Source: Nakaseomyces glabratus (lineage: Eukaryota > Ascomycota > Saccharomycetes > Saccharomycetales > Saccharomycetaceae). From it: a stretch of 64,000 nucleotides of DNA. The notes below the pieces were generated by a model. That model had not been told where the DNA came from. It worked only from the letters and a program-made list of their open reading frames with translations, and ran no database searches. The translations under genes and the position numbers were made by a program. The DNA lies in the NCBI RefSeq assembly GCF_010111755.1, contig NC_088958.1, forward strand, positions 868,001 through 932,000, given 5' to 3'. This document shows positions 61,330 through 64,000 of the stretch, piece after piece. Numbering within the stretch: position 1 is the first letter of the stretch; each line of letters starts with the position of its first letter.

Positions 61330-61685
61330 AGTTGTCTGCTAGCACACTCTTTCTTGTTTTGGAAATTATCAAACACACACTCAATTGCCAGTATATTATT
61401 AACTTGTATTAGTAGGATGAGGGCGCCAATTGACTAAGGGTTAAGATCTTGTTTCATGTAACGCCAGAGTTACTTTTGTTTAGAGTGGTTCGATGCCCTT
61501 TTATTTCACGCGTCACTTCTTTCAAAAACGTACAAGTTGACGCGTTACTGCAGAGCCATAAAGACCAAAGTCATACATATAATCAATAAAGTTGCCATTT
61601 ATTAGACAGTTTAATGCTGTTTATTCAAGTTTCTGGAATATATAATACTTAAAAAATTTTAGAAAAAAGGCAGCTGTATAGATAC
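61330..61685. other. BIM1 promoter / FAA2 3' flank
   Basis: This 356-bp spacer carries the MCB pair, a GTAAC/GTTAC inverted repeat (61458-61473) and a B-box-like GGTTCGATGCC (61487-61497) followed by T4. No complete tRNA cloverleaf can be drawn. Confidence 0.5.
61508..61545. promoter_or_regulatory. Paired MCB (ACGCGT) boxes upstream of BIM1
   Basis: Perfect ACGCGT occurs at 61508-61513 and 61540-61545, 32 bp apart and about 180-215 bp upstream of the BIM1 ATG. MCB pairs bind MBF (Mbp1-Swi6) and give G1/S expression. They also lie about 140-180 bp beyond the FAA2 stop. Confidence 0.65.
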
Positions 61686-63911
61686 TTACAGTTTTTGAGC
61701 TTTTATAACAGAGCCTTCTTTGTAGAGATCATCAAGAATATCCTTAAAAAATTTGGAAGCCTTTTGTCTTTTTATCTTTAATGTTGGTGTTACGACATCG
61801 TCTTCTACCTTTAATGGTTCTAATCCAACGTAGATATTATGAAGTTTTTCAAAACCTTGTAATCCAACACAAGATCGGTTAATTAATTGCAACAAGACAA
61901 GTCTTAACTTTTTGTCCGAGTTAATTTGGTCCAATAATTTCTCATCCGTCCAGGACTTTATTTCTGGGTGGGAGTGCATCAATTGAGGTCTTAAGGACTC
62001 TAGATCTAATCCCAAAATACCAACCAAGAAATTTTGCAGCGAGTTACCATACACAAATGCTTGAGTGATATATGGAGAAGACGATAAGTAAGTGTTTTCA
62101 ATCTTTTCAGGGCCAATATACTCACCGTGTGCTAGTTTGAAGAAGTTCTTGACACGGTCAATAATATGTAAACGTCCCTTCTTGTCAATGTAGCTAACAT
62201 CACCAGTTGAGAACCAGCCGTCCTTATCGATAGCCTTGTTCGTCTCATCTGGATTCTTGAAATATCTGTCAAATATTTGAGGACCACGAAGTTGCAACTC
62301 ACCTTTCAGGTCCCTCTCCGCATCATATCCCATATCAGGAACAGACTTTAATCTACATTCAGCAGATATACCAATAGGACCACAAGAGCCTACGTCTTTC
62401 TCATCTTGTTCACTGATACATATACCAGCAAAAGATTCAGTAAGTCCGTACCCTTGTCTAACACCAACATCTAAGCAACTCTTCAAAAACAACAAGGTCT
62501 CTTTGGCAATTGGTGCTGAACCCGTAACCATAAAGTCAGTTCTGGAGAGACCAAGTTGTTCGCGAACTTTGTTAATCAGGACTTTCTTGTAAATGAGAGA
62601 GTTAACCAGAGAGTCATCTGGACCAGCCTTAGTTGAGTACCTGTTGATCTTAGCATTCACAATCGTTCCTGAAATGGCTCTACTAACAGCCGATTTATCA
62701 AACGAGTTCTTGATACCAGCTTCGAACCGAGTTAAAATACGTGGGACGAGTGCTAGGTTGTCAGGTTTCAAGATCTTTAAATCTTCCACCAGCGCTGAAG
62801 GATCAGGGATATGTAAGAAACCTAAACCTGCACCAATGGCCAAATCATACGCACAAATCATTCTTTCAAAGATATGTGCCAATGGCAAGAAACATAAGTC
62901 ATAAAGTTGTCTGTGGGCCTTATCTGGATTCTTTCTAAATGTAGAGAAGGCAAAGGCTAGCCCAGAGGCGATATTAGTATGACTCATTTCAACACCTTTT
63001 GGTAGACCAGTTGTACCAGAAGTGAAAGAGATCGTATATAAGTCATCCGGTTTGGGTTTAATAATTGGGATCTTATTCAAAGCGCCCAATTTTTCGACCT
63101 GGGAAAGTGTATGTACTGAGATTTTCTCCCCATTTGCATTAGTGGCATTTGGTAGAGAGGACGTATTTAGCATGTGCAGCTCTTCATCGCTCAAATCCTC
63201 TATACACACTAAAGTGTTTAAATGTTTCAATTGAGGTAAAATCTTCAAAACATTGTACATATTCGACTTGGCAAAGATTAAAATTGGGGACTCGGTTAAA
63301 TTCATTATGTACTCTGAGGTTTCTGGTCCCAAAGTTTCATAAAGCGCAGTGTTCGGTAAGGAGTATGCCTGGCATGCCAAATCAGTCAATATCCATTCTG
63401 GACGGTTGTGAGACAAGATGGCCACAATTAAATCCTTGTTGTCTGTTAATTTCCGACGTCTCTTGGTATTGACTAAAGTCATAATACCACTACCCAGTGC
63501 CTGGGACCGTTCTAAAGTCCGCTGGTAGGAGTCGAATTCATAGTACTGCTCCCAATCTTGTTTTTCGTCATTGTAAGGCCTACGACCTAGACAATCGTTA
63601 TCTGGCCAGTTCCTAGCGCTGAATAGAAAGTAGTCATAGTAGGTTGCTAGGTTTTTATCCATACACGTGACTAAACGTTCGGTAGACAGAATACTTCTGT
63701 AAACTGGACTGAACCCCTTCGCCTGTGATCCTGGCACAGGAACAGCCTGCGCCTGCAGGAACTTTCTATAGTCTGGGTGGTTAGACAGTGGGAAAGTATC
63801 CATCAGCGCGCGAAGGTACTCATCAGATCCGGGCTTATACCCGGATAATCTCTTCTTCAATTCAGCATACCGAGGAGATGTCTCTACCAACTCAGTCACT
63901 GAGAAGCTCAT
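61686..63911 (-). CDS. FAA2: Peroxisomal medium/long-chain acyl-CoA synthetase
   Basis: Faa2 activates fatty acids to acyl-CoA inside peroxisomes for beta-oxidation. The 741 residues (S. cerevisiae 744) hold the AMP-binding signature [13 protein letters not shown] (about 293-305), YGLTESFAG, the [22 protein letters not shown] hinge region split by conserved residues, and the C-terminal catalytic lysine region [11 protein letters not shown]. The last three residues, QKL, make a PTS1-like signal, equivalent to the KL-ending signal of Faa2. Its ATG is at 63911, so the promoter is cut by the window edge. PEX1 in the same window serves the same organelle. Confidence 0.95.
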   Translation of the reverse strand: MSFSVTELVETSPRYAELKKRLSGYKPGSDEYLRALMDTFPLSNHPDYRKFLQAQAVPVPGSQAKGFSPVYRSILSTERLVTCMDKNLATYYDYFLFSARNWPDNDCLGRRPYNDEKQDWEQYYEFDSYQRTLERSQALGSGIMTLVNTKRRRKLTDNKDLIVAILSHNRPEWILTDLACQAYSLPNTALYETLGPETSEYIMNLTESPILIFAKSNMYNVLKILPQLKHLNTLVCIEDLSDEELHMLNTSSLPNATNANGEKISVHTLSQVEKLGALNKIPIIKPKPDDLYTISFTSGTTGLPKGVEMSHTNIASGLAFAFSTFRKNPDKAHRQLYDLCFLPLAHIFERMICAYDLAIGAGLGFLHIPDPSALVEDLKILKPDNLALVPRILTRFEAGIKNSFDKSAVSRAISGTIVNAKINRYSTKAGPDDSLVNSLIYKKVLINKVREQLGLSRTDFMVTGSAPIAKETLLFLKSCLDVGVRQGYGLTESFAGICISEQDEKDVGSCGPIGISAECRLKSVPDMGYDAERDLKGELQLRGPQIFDRYFKNPDETNKAIDKDGWFSTGDVSYIDKKGRLHIIDRVKNFFKLAHGEYIGPEKIENTYLSSSPYITQAFVYGNSLQNFLVGILGLDLESLRPQLMHSHPEIKSWTDEKLLDQINSDKKLRLVLLQLINRSCVGLQGFEKLHNIYVGLEPLKVEDDVVTPTLKIKRQKASKFFKDILDDLYKEGSVIKAQKL

Positions 63912-64000
63912 TGTAATTTCTTTTAAGGTGTTTGAAGTTATCTACTCTATGTTTACTCAAAGCTTAGCTCGAATACTTTTACAGTGCTCGCTATTTATAC

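Overview
The window is a nuclear chromosome segment of a budding yeast (Saccharomycetaceae). It has compact, mostly intronless genes, short AT-rich intergenic spacers, a canonical yeast intron in SEC27, a Rap1-type ribosomal-protein promoter, and CTG used at conserved leucine positions. Gene order matches Saccharomyces cerevisiae in short blocks without interleaving of sister-block genes: FLC3-YGL138C-SEC27-MRM2-RPL1B-PCL10-ITC1, ARP1-FUR1-YHR127W, MNN4-PTK1-PEX1, VRG4-SDT1, TIM13-QCR9-UBR1-TYS1 and AFG3-BIM1-FAA2. This points to a post-whole-genome-duplication species with many rearrangements, most like the Nakaseomyces / Candida glabrata group. The species assignment is an inference from gene order recalled from memory, not from a database search.

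Layout. 0.5-2.5 kb: HOT1-like transcription factor. 3.4-20.4 kb: an intact block (FLC3, the YGL138C homologue, spliced SEC27, MRM2, RPL1B, PCL10, ITC1). 20.8-24.3 kb: ARP1, FUR1, YHR127W. 25.3-26.9 kb: CUB1. 27.4-38.2 kb: MNN4-like LicD protein, PTK1/PTK2-type kinase, PEX1. 39.1-41.3 kb: VRG4 and SDT1. 41.9-46.4 kb: a tandem pair of MNN1-family mannosyltransferases. 46.9 kb: tRNA-Thr(AGU) at a synteny break. 47.4-56.2 kb: TIM13, QCR9, UBR1, TYS1. 56.7-57.6 kb: an unrecognised 301-residue protein. 57.8-63.9 kb: AFG3, BIM1, FAA2.

Functional themes. Four genes serve Golgi mannosylation: VRG4 supplies GDP-mannose, two MNN1-type enzymes add mannose, and the MNN4-like protein acts in mannosylphosphate addition. 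Two are peroxisomal (PEX1, FAA2). Four are mitochondrial (MRM2, TIM13, QCR9, AFG3). FUR1 and SDT1 both act in pyrimidine metabolism. They lie in different blocks, so this is co-location and not an operon.

Most of the window is ordinary conserved genome. I found no mobile element, CRISPR array, origin or centromere, and no evidence for a new multi-gene system. The items most worth a second look are the RPL1B promoter (paired Rap1 plus paired CDEI/Cbf1-type sites), sharp GC islands inside genes (PEX1, AFG3 and its neighbour, FLC3), the intronless QCR9, paired regulatory palindromes upstream of FUR1 and SDT1, paired MCB boxes upstream of BIM1, and the unrecognised gene at 56.7-57.6 kb.
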